A stretch of 36,597 nucleotides of DNA, taken from an uncultured Gammaproteobacteria bacterium. GTDB taxonomy: Bacteria > Pseudomonadota > Gammaproteobacteria > Xanthomonadales > Xanthomonadaceae. The DNA lies in assembly GCA_946885735.1 (NCBI GenBank), contig CAMPGW010000019.1, positions 1 to 36,597 of the forward strand, in the 5' to 3' direction. The translations under genes were made by a program, and so were the position numbers. Every line of letters begins with the position of its first letter. Within the stretch, counting starts at the first letter, position 1. This document shows positions 28,664 through 36,597 of the stretch, piece after piece. Under the pieces are notes generated by a model that saw only the letters and a list, made by a program, of their open reading frames with translations, did no database searches and was not told the origin of the DNA.

Positions 28664-30457
28664 TCAGCCGCGTTTCATCGACGAGAAGAACTCGTCGTTG
28701 GACTTGGTGGTCTTCATCTTGTCGAGCAGGAATTCCATCGCGCTCAGCTCGTCCATCGGGTGCAGCAACTTGCGCAGGATCCAGATCTTCTGCAGCAGGT
28801 CCGGCTCGATCAGCAGCTCCTCGCGGCGGGTGCCGGAGCGGTTGATGTTGATGGCCGGGTAGACGCGCTTCTCGGCGATGCGACGGTCCAGGTGCACCTC
28901 GGAGTTGCCGGTGCCCTTGAACTCCTCGTAGATCACCTCGTCCATCTTGCTGCCGGTATCAATGAGGGCCGTGGCAATGATGGTCAGCGAGCCGCCTTCC
29001 TCGACGTTGCGGGCCGCGCCGAAGAAACGCTTCGGCCGATGCAGCGCGTTGGCGTCCACGCCGCCGGACAGCACCTTGCCGGAAGACGGCACGACGTTGT
29101 TGTAGGCGCGGGCAAGACGGGTGATCGAGTCGAGCAGGATCACCACGTCGCGCTTGTGTTCGACCAGGCGCTTGGCGCGCTCGATCACCATCTCGGCGAC
29201 CTGCACGTGGCGCGCGGCCGGCTCGTCGAAGGTGGAGGAGATCACCTCGCCGCGCACGGTGCGCTGCATGTCGGTGACTTCCTCGGGGCGCTCGTCGATC
29301 AGCAGCACGATCAGATGCACGTCCGGGTGGTTGTGCATGATCGCCTGGGCGACGTTCTGCATCAGCATGGTCTTGCCGGCCTTGGGCGGCGAGACGATCA
29401 GCGCGCGCTGGCCTTTGCCCTGCGGCGCCATCAGATCCATGATGCGGCCGGTGATGTCCTCGCTCGAGCCGTTGCCGCGCTCGAGGTTGAAGCGCCGGCG
29501 CGGGAACAGCGGGGTGAGGTTCTCGAACATCACCTTGCCGCGCGAGGCTTCGAGCGAATCGCCGTTGAGCGTGTCGAGCGTGTTCAGCGCGACGTAGCGT
29601 TCGCCATCCTTGGGGCTGCGGATGCGACCGGTGACCTCGTCGCCGGTGCGCAGGTTGAAGCGGCGGATCTGGCTGGGCGAGATGTAGACGTCGTCGGGGC
29701 CGGCCAGGTAGCTGGCGTCGGAGCTGCGCAGGAAGCCGTAGCCGTCGGGCAGGATCTCCAGCACGCCGTCGGCGGCGACGCCGTTGGGGTGGCGCGAGAG
29801 CACCTTGAGCAGCGCGAAGGTCACGTCCTGCTTGCGCATGCGCGCCACGCCCTCGTGCAGGCCGAGGGTCTCGGCCATCTCGAGCAGCTTGTGCGCCGGC
29901 ATTTTCTTCAGCTCGGCCAGCGTGTAGGAGGGGAAGTCGGGCGGCAGGGCCGGGCCGCTGTAGCCGCGGTCGCTGTTGCCGTCCTCGTCCTGGCGGAAGG
30001 AGCCGCGATCGTCCTCGGGCTGCTCGCCGCCGCCACGCCCACCGCGGTTGCGGTCGCGGAAGCGGTCGCGGCGGTGGCGGTTACGGCCCTGGAACTCGCC
30101 CTGGCCCTGGTTCTGTCCCTGGCCCTGGTTCTGTCCCTGGCCCTGGCCCTGGCCTTGGTGCTTGCCCTGGTTCTGGCCTTGGCCCTCCCCGGGGTTCTGG
30201 TTCTGGCCCTGCCCCTGGTTCGGGGCGGGCTGTCCCTGGCGCGACTCGTTGTCGCCGCGGGGCGCGCCGGCATTGCCGGGTTCGGCGCGGGGCGGCTCGG
30301 GGCGGCGTTCAGGCGCGGGCTCGGCGGCGCGCTCGGGGGCCGGAGCACGCTCGGCGGCCGGTGTGGCGGCGGCTGCGGCGGATTCGGGACGGGGTGTACG
30401 CGGCTTGCGCGTGCGCTTCTCGGCAACGCTGCCGGTTTCTGATTCGTTTTCGGACAC
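28664..30457 (-). CDS. rho: Transcription termination factor Rho with long low-complexity N-terminal extension
   Basis: Hexameric RNA-dependent ATPase that ends transcription. The conserved core (about residues 179-597) matches E. coli Rho: the N-terminal helical lobe, the RNA-binding cold-shock fold with DGYGFLRS near 240, the P-loop PPKAGKT near 360, Walker [16 protein letters not shown] and the Q/R-loop region. The protein is 597 residues against the usual 419. The extra 178 residues are disordered: Ala/Glu/Pro/Arg-rich at 20-77, a Q/N/G-rich repeat at about 78-122, then an Arg/Gly patch ([17 protein letters not shown]). The start is GTG at 30457 with AGGA 5 bases upstream. It lies 198 bp downstream of trxA, the conserved order. 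A small hairpin (30465-30478) overlaps the ribosome site. Confidence 0.97.
   Translation of the reverse strand: MSENESETGSVAEKRTRKPRTPRPESAAAAATPAAERAPAPERAAEPAPERRPEPPRAEPGNAGAPRGDNESRQGQPAPNQGQGQNQNPGEGQGQNQGKHQGQGQGQGQNQGQGQNQGQGEFQGRNRHRRDRFRDRNRGGRGGGEQPEDDRGSFRQDEDGNSDRGYSGPALPPDFPSYTLAELKKMPAHKLLEMAETLGLHEGVARMRKQDVTFALLKVLSRHPNGVAADGVLEILPDGYGFLRSSDASYLAGPDDVYISPSQIRRFNLRTGDEVTGRIRSPKDGERYVALNTLDTLNGDSLEASRGKVMFENLTPLFPRRRFNLERGNGSSEDITGRIMDLMAPQGKGQRALIVSPPKAGKTMLMQNVAQAIMHNHPDVHLIVLLIDERPEEVTDMQRTVRGEVISSTFDEPAARHVQVAEMVIERAKRLVEHKRDVVILLDSITRLARAYNNVVPSSGKVLSGGVDANALHRPKRFFGAARNVEEGGSLTIIATALIDTGSKMDEVIYEEFKGTGNSEVHLDRRIAEKRVYPAININRSGTRREELLIEPDLLQKIWILRKLLHPMDELSAMEFLLDKMKTTKSNDEFFSSMKRG
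30091..30222 (-). repeat. Short tandem repeats coding for the Q/N/G tract of Rho
   Basis: Imperfect repeats of the hexamer GGCCCT mixed with GGTTCT/GGCCTT. The 18-base unit GGCCCTGGTTCTGTCCCT occurs twice in tandem without a mismatch (30103-30120 and 30121-30138). On the coding strand the array reads Gln-Gly and Gln-Asn/Gln-Gly-Gln pairs. All units are multiples of three, so slippage would change tract length without breaking the frame. Confidence 0.8.
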
Positions 30458-30464
30458 GGGGTTC

Positions 30465-30561
30465 CTCGCGAATGCGAGTGAGAGGGGAGGGGGTCTTGCA
30501 GAATGCCGGCGCGAGGCGCGCGGCTGGGTCTTACGCTAGCAAGGCGGCGGCCGATGCACAA
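30465..30561 (-). promoter_or_regulatory. rho leader: weak promoter and ribosome-site hairpin
   Basis: On the minus strand TTGTGC (plus GCACAA 30556-30561) and TAGCGT (plus ACGCTA 30533-30538) are 17 bases apart, a weak sigma-70 candidate giving a leader of about 70 bases. Close to the start, CTCGC-GAAT-GCGAG (30465-30478) is a 5-bp hairpin that covers part of the AGGA ribosome site. rho is known to control its own leader in other bacteria, but no such mechanism is shown here. Confidence 0.3.
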
Positions 30562-30632
30562 GCCGCCGACGGATCGCCTGTTCAGATTCCGGGCGGCACC
30601 CGCCGCCGTGGCACGCCCTCGGGCGAAGGCAG

Positions 30633-30651
30633 AGGCGGCCCGGGGCCGCCT
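30633..30651 (-). terminator. Hairpin at the end of trxA
   Basis: AGGCGGCC (30633-30640), loop CGG, GGCCGCCT (30644-30651): a perfect 8-bp stem starting 4 bases past the trxA stop, extendable by flanking CGAAGG/CTTCG pairing. No U-tract follows on the minus strand, so read-through into rho is likely. It could act as an mRNA 3'-end stabiliser. Confidence 0.4.
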
Positions 30652-30655
30652 TCGG

Positions 30656-30982
30656 TCATACCGCCTTGTCGACGAATGCCGCCAACTGCGACTTGCCGAC
30701 CGCGCCGACCTGGGTCGAATGCACCGCGCCGTTCTTGAACAGCATCAGCGTCGGGATGCCGCGCACGGCGTACTGGCGCGGGATCTTCGGGTTGTGGTCG
30801 ATGTTGACCTTCACGACCTTCACCTTGCCGGCGTACGTTCCTGCCAGTTCATCAACAAGCGGGCCGATCATCTTGCAAGGCCCGCACCACTCGGCCCAGA
30901 AATCCACGAGCACCGGCGTGTCGGACTTCAGGACCTGGGCCTCGAAATCGTCGTCGCCCACATGCAGCACCTGCTCTCCCAC
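30656..30982 (-). CDS. trxA: Thioredoxin 1
   Basis: A 108-residue thioredoxin with the active site WCGPC in VDFWAEWCGPCKM and the cis-Pro loop RGIPTLMLF. It reduces disulfides of cytosolic proteins such as ribonucleotide reductase. I set the start at GTG 30982 because AGGAG lies 7 bases upstream and this gives the family's usual length. TTG at 30988 is too close to that site, and longer in-frame starts run into the divergent promoter region. It sits between rho, on the same strand downstream, and divergent rhlB, the conserved gammaproteobacterial arrangement. The stop is TGA at 30656-30658. Confidence 0.96.
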   Translation of the reverse strand: MGEQVLHVGDDDFEAQVLKSDTPVLVDFWAEWCGPCKMIGPLVDELAGTYAGKVKVVKVNIDHNPKIPRQYAVRGIPTLMLFKNGAVHSTQVGAVGKSQLAAFVDKAV

Positions 30983-31155
30983 GGCCAAACTCCTGATTTG
31001 AATGACGAAGCACGGGGTCGGATGCGACCCCGGATACGGTAAACTGGGGGTTGAACATGCCGAAGACAAGTCGGCGACCCGACCCCGAGCACGCCGCAGT
31101 GTGCGACCCCGGGGCGACACGCGCAAGCGCGGCCAGGCCGTGCGAATGAGACCCC
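30983..31155. promoter_or_regulatory. Divergent trxA-rhlB control region with inverted and direct repeats
   Basis: 173 bp between the starts. The plus strand has TAAACT (31040-31045), a good -10 with a poor -35, implying an rhlB leader of about 100 bases. A perfect inverted repeat GGGGTCG-GATG-CGACCCC covers 31014-31031, just upstream of that -10. TGCGACCCCGG occurs directly repeated at 31023-31033 and 31102-31112, with a related CGACCCGACCCC between them. The repeats may structure the rhlB leader or bind a regulator. AGGAG at 30994-30990 is the trxA ribosome site. Confidence 0.45.
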
Positions 31156-32913
31156 ATGACCGACCAGACCGACACCAAGCACACCGACAAGCCGCTGACG
31201 GATATACCTTTTTCCAGTTTCGACCTGCACCCGCAGATGCTTGCCGGACTGGAAGCGGCCGGCTTCAGCCGCTGCACCCCGATCCAGGCGCTGACCCTGC
31301 CGATCTCGCTCACCGGCCGTGATGTCGCCGGCCAGGCCCAGACCGGCACCGGCAAGACCCTCGCCTTCCTGATCACCCTGGTCCAGCGGCTGATGACCCG
31401 CCCGGCCCTGGCCAACCGCGGCCCCGCCGACCCCCGCGCGATGATCCTGGCGCCGACCCGCGAGCTCGCCATCCAGATCCACAAGGATGCCGAGAAGTTC
31501 TGTGCCGGCCTCGGCCTCAAGTTCGCCCTGATCTACGGCGGCGTGGACTACGACAAGCAGCGCGCCCAGCTGACCTCGGGCTGCGACGTGATCATCGCCA
31601 CCCCCGGCCGGCTGATCGACTACGTGCGCCAGGGCGTGGTGCACCTGCATGCCTGCGAGGTCTGCATCCTCGACGAGGCCGACCGCATGTTCGACCTCGG
31701 CTTCATCAAGGACCTGCGCTTCCTGCTGCGCAAGCTGCCGAACCGGGAAGAACGCCAGACCCTGATGTTCTCCGCCACCCTGAGCCACCGCGTGCTCGAG
31801 CTGGCCTACGAGCACATGAACGAGCCGGAGAAGGTCATCGTCGAGGCCGAGTTCATCACCGCGGCGCGCGTGCGCCAGGTGGTGTACTTCCCCTCCAACG
31901 ACGAGAAGTTGCCGTTGCTGATCGGCCTGCTCTCGCGGACGGAGGCGAACAGGACAATGGTCTTCGTCAACACCAAGGCCTGGGTGGAACGGGTCGGCCG
32001 CGCGCTCGAGCGCGCCGGCTACCGGGTCGGCGTGCTGTCGGGCGACGTGCCGCAGAAGAAGCGCCAGTCGCTGCTCAGCCGCTTCCAGAAGGGCGAGCTC
32101 GAGATCCTGGTCGCCACCGACGTCGCCGCCCGCGGCCTGCACATCGACGCGGTCAGCCACGTCTACAACTTCGACCTGCCCTTCGACGCCGAGGACTACG
32201 TGCATCGCATCGGTCGTACCGCGCGCCTGGGCATGGAAGGCGACGCGGTCAGCTTCGCCTGCGAGATCTATGCGCAGTCGCTGCCGGAGATCGAGGCCTA
32301 CATCGAACAGAAGATCCCGGTGGAAGCGGTGACCGCCGAGCTGCTGCAGGCGCGCCCGCGCCCGAAGCGCGAGCCGGCCCTGGACGAGAACGGGCAGCCG
32401 GTGGAGAGCATCGCCGACATCTTCCGCGAGGCGCGCGCCGAGGCCGAGGCCAGCGGCCGCGGCCGTGGCGCCCCCGGCGGCGGTCGCGGTGGTCCGCGTT
32501 CGGGTTCCCGCGAGGGTGGCTCGCGCAGCGGCGCGCCCTCGCGCGGTCCGCGTCGCGAGGGCGAGCGGCGACCGCCGCGCAGCGACGAAGCCGCTGCGTC
32601 CGGCGAGTCGCGCCCGCCGCGTGCCGAAGGCGAGCGCGCCCCGCGTCCGGAGGGTGAACGCGCCGCGCGCGCGCCGCGCCCGGAAGGCGAGCGCGCCCCG
32701 CGCCCGCCGCGCGACCCGAACGCGCCACCGCGCCCCGAGGGCGAGCGTCCGCGCCGCCGTCGCGGTCCGCGCAACCCGGACGGCGCGCCTTCGGTGAACA
32801 TCGCCGCGCGCCAGCCGGCCGCGCCGGCGCCGGCGCCGCAGACGGTGTCCAAGGAAAGCTTCCTCAAGCGCTTCGCCCGCCAGGTGAAGTCGCTGGTGGC
32901 GCCCAAGCCCTGA
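31156..32913 (+). CDS. rhlB: ATP-dependent RNA helicase RhlB with repetitive C-terminal tail
   Basis: A DEAD-box helicase of 585 residues. The core (about 1-425) has the Q motif FSRCTPIQ, motif I AQTGTGKT, Ia [20 protein letters not shown] and [12 protein letters not shown], and matches RhlB rather than DbpA/SrmB by its start ([19 protein letters not shown]) and location. RhlB unwinds RNA for RNase E in the degradosome. The remaining 160 residues are disordered: a Gly/Arg part ([20 protein letters not shown]), then repeats of PRPEGER with variants, and a short conserved-looking end [15 protein letters not shown] that may be a helix. E. coli RhlB is 421 residues, so the tail is an addition. 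ATG at 31156; no strong ribosome site is seen. Divergent from trxA. Confidence 0.95.
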   Translation: MTDQTDTKHTDKPLTDIPFSSFDLHPQMLAGLEAAGFSRCTPIQALTLPISLTGRDVAGQAQTGTGKTLAFLITLVQRLMTRPALANRGPADPRAMILAPTRELAIQIHKDAEKFCAGLGLKFALIYGGVDYDKQRAQLTSGCDVIIATPGRLIDYVRQGVVHLHACEVCILDEADRMFDLGFIKDLRFLLRKLPNREERQTLMFSATLSHRVLELAYEHMNEPEKVIVEAEFITAARVRQVVYFPSNDEKLPLLIGLLSRTEANRTMVFVNTKAWVERVGRALERAGYRVGVLSGDVPQKKRQSLLSRFQKGELEILVATDVAARGLHIDAVSHVYNFDLPFDAEDYVHRIGRTARLGMEGDAVSFACEIYAQSLPEIEAYIEQKIPVEAVTAELLQARPRPKREPALDENGQPVESIADIFREARAEAEASGRGRGAPGGGRGGPRSGSREGGSRSGAPSRGPRREGERRPPRSDEAAASGESRPPRAEGERAPRPEGERAARAPRPEGERAPRPPRDPNAPPRPEGERPRRRRGPRNPDGAPSVNIAARQPAAPAPAPQTVSKESFLKRFARQVKSLVAPKP

Positions 32914-32989
32914 GTCCCCGCGGCCGCGCGGGCGTGAAATCCGCGCCCGCGGCCGGCACACTGCACGCATCGCCTTTGCAGGAGCGGGC

Positions 32990-33672
<683 letters not shown>

Positions 33673-33676
<4 letters not shown>

Positions 33677-34650
33677 GCACGCCGAAACCGGACACGCGCG
33701 CGCGCGCGTCGGCACAGCGTGTCAGCGAGGGCAGCCTTGGCCGCCGCGCCCGCGCCTGGCGCGAGCAGCACGCCTGGTCGCTGGTCTCGAGCCTGGGCCG
33801 GTTCTTCCAGCGGCCCTTCGCGACCTTGCTGACGGTCGGGGTAATGGCGGTCGCCATGGCCCTGCCGCTCGGCCTCGGGCTGGTGCTGGCCAACCTGGAG
33901 CGACTGTCGGGCAGCGTGCAGGCCTCGCGCGAGATCGGCGTGTTCCTGCGCACCGACGCCGATGCCGCGACCGCGGAAGCGCTGGCAGGCGAACTGCGCA
34001 AACGCGCCGACGTGGCCGCGGTGGCGATCGAAACACCCGAGCAAGGCTTGGCGCAGTTCCGCGACATGAGCGAGCTGGCCGGCGCGCTCTCGCTGCTGGA
34101 AGGCAATCCGTTGCCCTACGTGCTGCGGGTGCAGCCGCGCGCCGACGACCTCGCGCTGGTGCGTGCGCTGGAAGCGCGGCCGGGCGTGGAATGGGTGCAG
34201 CACGACGCGCGCTGGCGACAGCGCCTGCAGGCCTGGCTCGAGTTCGGCCGCCAGCTGACCTGGGTGCTCGGCGCGCTGTTCGCGCTCGGCGTGTTGCTGG
34301 TGGTCGGCAACACCGTGCGGCTGGAAATCGGCTCGCGCCGCGAGGAGATCGCCGTGCTGCAACAGCTCGGCGCGACCGACGGATTCGTTCGCCGGCCGTT
34401 CATCTATCTCGGGGCATGGTACGGACTCGCCGCCGGCTTGCTCGCACTGGGGCTGCTTGGACTGGCGGGGCTGCTGCTCGAACCGAGCCTTGCGTCACTG
34501 ATCGGAAGCTATGGCAGTCGCCTGCGATTCCAGGGCCCGGATGTTTTGGCGGTACTTGTGATCGTGTTCACGGCGGCCTCGCTCGGATGGCTGGGTGCGT
34601 GGCTCGCCAGCGGACACCATCTGAGGCAGACTCGCCCGACCGACCTCTGA
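33673..34650 (+). CDS. ftsX: Cell division protein FtsX
   Basis: A 325-residue inner-membrane permease-like protein. A basic cytoplasmic tail (1-50) leads into helix 1 (about 52-77). A periplasmic domain follows (about 78-195) that in relatives binds EnvC or other hydrolase activators, then three helices: about 197-222, 240-270 and 288-320. Signatures include FATLLTVGVMAVAMALPLGL, ASREIGVFLRTDAD, LGALFALGVLLVVGNTVRL and REEIAVLQQLGATDGFVRRPF. It is the partner of FtsE. ATG at 33673 overlaps the ftsE stop by 4 bases. The receiver-domain gene follows after 43 bases, so the three may be cotranscribed. Confidence 0.94.
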
Positions 34651-34693
34651 TCCCCCGCGCAGGCGGCCACGTCCCCGAGAACACGAGTCCCCA

Positions 34694-35560
34694 GTGAGCA
34701 CCCCCGGCTTCCGACTTTCCGAGACCGCAACGCCGCGCATCATGGTCGTGGACGGCTCGAAGGTCGTGCGCAAGATGATCGAGGGCGTGCTGCGGCAGCA
34801 GTTGCCGACGATGGAGTTCATCGGCGTGGAAAATGGCGAAGAGGCCAAGGCCGCGCTGCAGACCGGCGCCTTCAGCCTGGTGACCACCGCCCTGCGGCTG
34901 CCGGACATGGACGGCCTGGCGCTGGCGCGCTACCTGCGCGAGCACACCCCGCAGGCCTACATCCCGATCATCGTGGTGTCCGGCGACGTGCAGGAGCGCC
35001 TGGAGAGCCGCAGCTTCAACGACAACGTCACCGACTACTTCGACAAGTCGCTGGGCTTCAACGCACTGGCCGCCTTCATCAAGGGCTACGTATCGCCGGA
35101 ATCCGAGCCCGGGGGCGAGGTGCTGTACGTCGAGGACAGCCGCGTGGTCGCGCTGGCCACCCGCCGCATGCTGGAGAAGCACGGCCTGCAGGTGATCCAC
35201 TGCACCTGCGTGGAGGACGCCGTCGCCCACCTGGAGACGATGAAGGCGCAGGACCGCGTGCCGGGCCCGGACGTGGTGCTGACCGACGTCTACCTGAAGG
35301 GCGACCTGACCGGAAAGGACCTGGTGCAGGCGATCCGCAAGGACTTCAACTATCCCAAGGGCCTGTTGCCGGTGCTGGTGATGACAGGGGACGCCAATCC
35401 CGCCAACCAGACCGAGCTGCTGCGCGCCGGCGCCAACGACCTGGTGCAGAAACCCATTGAGGAACGGCTGCTGGTGACCAAGCTGCTGTTCCAGCTGCGC
35501 GTCGGCCGGCTGATGCGCGAGAAGCGCGGCGCGCCCGCGCAGGCGCGCGGCGCGGCCTGA
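34694..35560 (+). CDS. Double-receiver response regulator, first receiver degenerate
   Basis: A 288-residue protein of two CheY-like receiver domains and a short Arg/Ala-rich tail, with no output domain. Receiver 1 (about 14-132) has IMVVDGSKVVRKMI and LRLPDMDG, but the phosphoacceptor position is Ala66 (VTTALRLPDMDG), so it cannot be phosphorylated there. Receiver 2 (about 141-270) has LYVEDSRVV (Glu147-Asp148), the acceptor Asp198 (VVLTDVYLKGD) and the Lys in LVQKPIEERL, so it should work. The start is GTG at 34694. No histidine kinase is adjacent. Placed between ftsX and ung, it may relay a signal to division or be a stand-alone phosphate sink. The output is unknown; regulation by protein contact is the simplest guess. 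Confidence 0.88.
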   Translation: MSTPGFRLSETATPRIMVVDGSKVVRKMIEGVLRQQLPTMEFIGVENGEEAKAALQTGAFSLVTTALRLPDMDGLALARYLREHTPQAYIPIIVVSGDVQERLESRSFNDNVTDYFDKSLGFNALAAFIKGYVSPESEPGGEVLYVEDSRVVALATRRMLEKHGLQVIHCTCVEDAVAHLETMKAQDRVPGPDVVLTDVYLKGDLTGKDLVQAIRKDFNYPKGLLPVLVMTGDANPANQTELLRAGANDLVQKPIEERLLVTKLLFQLRVGRLMREKRGAPAQARGAA

Positions 35561-35563
35561 GCC

Positions 35564-36280
35564 GTGCCCGGTAATGCCGCGCCCCCGGCTGCGCCGGGGG
35601 AGGCATCCCTCAGGCTGGAAGCGTCCTGGCGCGCACGCGTCGGTGACTACCTGCTAAGGCCGGAGATGCAGCAGCTCGCCGCCTTCCTGCGGCAGGAGAA
35701 GGCCGCAGGCAAGCGCATCTATCCCGCCGGCGCGCAGATCTTCGCCGCGCTCGAGGCCACGCCCTTCGACGCGGTGAAGGTGGTCATCCTCGGCCAGGAT
35801 CCCTACCACGGCGCCGGCCAGGCGCACGGGCTGTGCTTCTCGGTGCCGCCGGGAGTGGACGTGCCGCCCTCGCTGGTGAACGTCTTCAAGGAGATCGAGC
35901 GCGACCTCGGTTACCCGCGGCCGCGCCACGGCAACCTCGGCCACTGGGCCAAGCAGGGCGTGCTGCTGCTCAACGCGGTGCTCACGGTCGAGGACGGCCG
36001 CGCCGGCGCCCACCAGGGCAAGGGTTGGGAAGGCTTCACCGACCACATCGTGGAAACCCTGGACCGCGAGCGCGAGGGCCTGGTCTTCATGCTCTGGGGC
36101 AGCTACGCGCAGGCCAAGGGCCGGATCATCGACACCCGCCGGCACTGCGTGCTGCGGGCGCCGCATCCCTCGCCACTGTCGGCGCACCGCGGCTTCATCG
36201 GCTGCGGGCATTTTTCCGCCGCCAACCGCTGGCTGGCGGGGCGCGGGCTGGCGCCGATCGACTGGCGCTTGCCTGCCTGA
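35564..36280 (+). CDS. ung: Uracil-DNA glycosylase
   Basis: A 238-residue family 1 UDG. It removes uracil from DNA as the first step of base excision repair. The water-activating loop is GQDPYHG (Asp79), followed by GLCFSVPPG and [10 protein letters not shown]. The leucine loop is [17 protein letters not shown] with the catalytic His201. Length is slightly above the usual 225 because of an N-terminal extension rich in Ala and Pro. The start is GTG at 35564, 3 bases after the receiver gene's stop, so the two are probably cotranslated. A longer or shorter start is possible, since the first 20 residues are not conserved. Confidence 0.95.
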   Translation: MPGNAAPPAAPGEASLRLEASWRARVGDYLLRPEMQQLAAFLRQEKAAGKRIYPAGAQIFAALEATPFDAVKVVILGQDPYHGAGQAHGLCFSVPPGVDVPPSLVNVFKEIERDLGYPRPRHGNLGHWAKQGVLLLNAVLTVEDGRAGAHQGKGWEGFTDHIVETLDREREGLVFMLWGSYAQAKGRIIDTRRHCVLRAPHPSPLSAHRGFIGCGHFSAANRWLAGRGLAPIDWRLPA

Positions 36281-36331
36281 TCGGACCGGCCTCCTCCAGG
36301 CGCTCCCCGCAGGGCCTTGAAAGCGGCGGCA

Positions 36332-36361
36332 GGCGGCCCTACCAAGGAGTCAGGGGCCGCC
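36332..36361 (+). terminator. Hairpin after ung
   Basis: GGCGGCC (36332-36338) pairs with GGCCGCC (36355-36361), extended by CT/AG with one bulged G, around an 11-base loop. It lies 52 bases past the ung stop. No T-run follows, so termination here is uncertain. Confidence 0.35.
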
Positions 36362-36381
36362 ACGGCGGCCAGGGGCGGGCT

Positions 36382-36431
36382 CGTTCCATGAATGGAACGC
36401 TTCGGAACTCCCACGGGGGTCCGGGGTCCAA
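36382..36431 (+). promoter_or_regulatory. Candidate sigma-E promoter and palindrome upstream of rpoH
   Basis: CGTTCCAT-GA-ATGGAACG (36382-36399) is a perfect 8-bp inverted repeat. Directly after it GGAACTC (36404-36410) is followed 16 bases later by TCCAA (36427-36431), a fair match to the sigma-E pattern GGAACTT-N16-TCTGA. The RNA start would be near 36438, about 18 bases before rpoH. rpoH is a known sigma-E target in E. coli, so this is plausible. The palindrome could bind a regulator or, by its GGAAC end, overlap the promoter. A second TAAACT (36444-36449) has no -35. Confidence 0.45.
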
Positions 36432-36455
36432 GGAGCCGGGTGTTAAACTGAGGCC

Positions 36456-36597
36456 ATGAGCAAGAATCCAATGACGACTGCCCTGATCGCCAACAACCTG
36501 CCGATCCCGAGCGCGCTCGGCTCGCTCGACGCCTATATCGGCGCCGTCAACAGCGTGCCGGTGCTCACCGTCGAGGAGGAGCAGGCGCTCGCCCGCG
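36456..36597 (+). CDS. rpoH: RNA polymerase sigma-32 factor RpoH, N-terminal fragment
   Basis: The first 47 residues before the right edge. The stretch ALGSLDAYIGAVNSVPVL followed by EEEQALA is the beginning of RpoH (sigma region 1.2), and the position downstream of ftsEX is the conserved gammaproteobacterial one, here separated by the receiver gene and ung. RpoH directs transcription of heat-shock genes. The start is ATG 36456 (MSKNP) with GAGG only 2 bases ahead. ATG at 36471 (MTTAL) is an alternative that matches homologues about as well but lacks a ribosome site. The rest of the gene, including the RpoH box, is outside the window. Confidence 0.88.
   Translation, partial: MSKNPMTTALIANNLPIPSALGSLDAYIGAVNSVPVLTVEEEQALAR

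Noticed and set aside
30091..30222. Repeat array considered as CRISPR or IS end
   Set aside because: Units are 6-18 bases, have no spacers and lie in frame within rho.
28760..30442. Plus-strand frame opposite rho with a Leu/Ala/Val-rich end that looks like membrane helices
   Set aside because: The hydrophobic stretch is the complement of the Gln/Gly repeat of Rho and not a real transmembrane protein.

Overview
The window is high-GC DNA (two-thirds or more G+C by eye) with tightly packed genes. Gene content and order point to a gammaproteobacterium of the Lysobacterales (Xanthomonadales) type: trxA-rho with a divergent rhlB, ftsE-ftsX followed shortly by rpoH, polA next to a DUF2782 gene, and several PAS/GGDEF/EAL proteins. 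Genus cannot be fixed from sequence alone. No rRNA, tRNA, insertion sequence, prophage or CRISPR array is visible.

Layout. 1-1616 (minus): a small secreted protein coupled to a PA-domain metalloprotease that runs off the left edge. 2043-5215: polA (minus) and a divergent DUF2782 gene. 5229-9193: a TRAP carboxylate transporter in two halves. Permeases dctQ-dctM lie on plus; the binding lipoprotein dctP and a diheme cytochrome c lie on minus; dctM and the cytochrome gene meet tail to tail in a shared CTAG. 9286-10974: a membrane Ser/Thr kinase. 10991-17733 (minus): a degenerate EAL protein, a 1257-residue sensor with four PAS-type domains (the last LOV-like) plus GGNEF and EAL, then uvrD, whose start overlaps the sensor gene by 23 bp. 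17873-20578: a saccharopine-reductase-like protein and two SDR enzymes. 20670-23057: a secreted S9 peptidase. 23177-26726: a YcgL protein overlapping a giant membrane ankyrin-repeat protein. 26734-28518: a KefB-type potassium/proton antiporter. 28664-32913: rho, trxA and rhlB. 32990-36597: ftsE, ftsX, a double-receiver protein, ung and the start of rpoH.

How they may work together. The most suggestive unit is the EAL / LOV-GGNEF-EAL / uvrD string. The sensor has a LOV-type PAS with the photoactive Cys and both flavin-contacting Asn in exact register, but Leu where LOV domains have the signalling Gln. Its GGDEF is broken and its EAL looks intact, so it is best read as a sensory c-di-GMP phosphodiesterase, and overlap forces co-expression with the repair helicase UvrD. 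A light/redox-c-di-GMP-DNA repair link is a hypothesis. A second theme is RNA machinery with low-complexity tails: Rho carries a Q/N/G-rich N-terminal extension of about 178 residues and RhlB a charged repetitive C-terminal tail. A third is the division transporter FtsEX next to a receiver protein with one pseudo-receiver, followed by ung and a heat-shock sigma gene with a sigma-E-like promoter candidate.

Functions rest on motif and family recognition by eye. Promoter and hairpin calls are pattern matches and are scored low.
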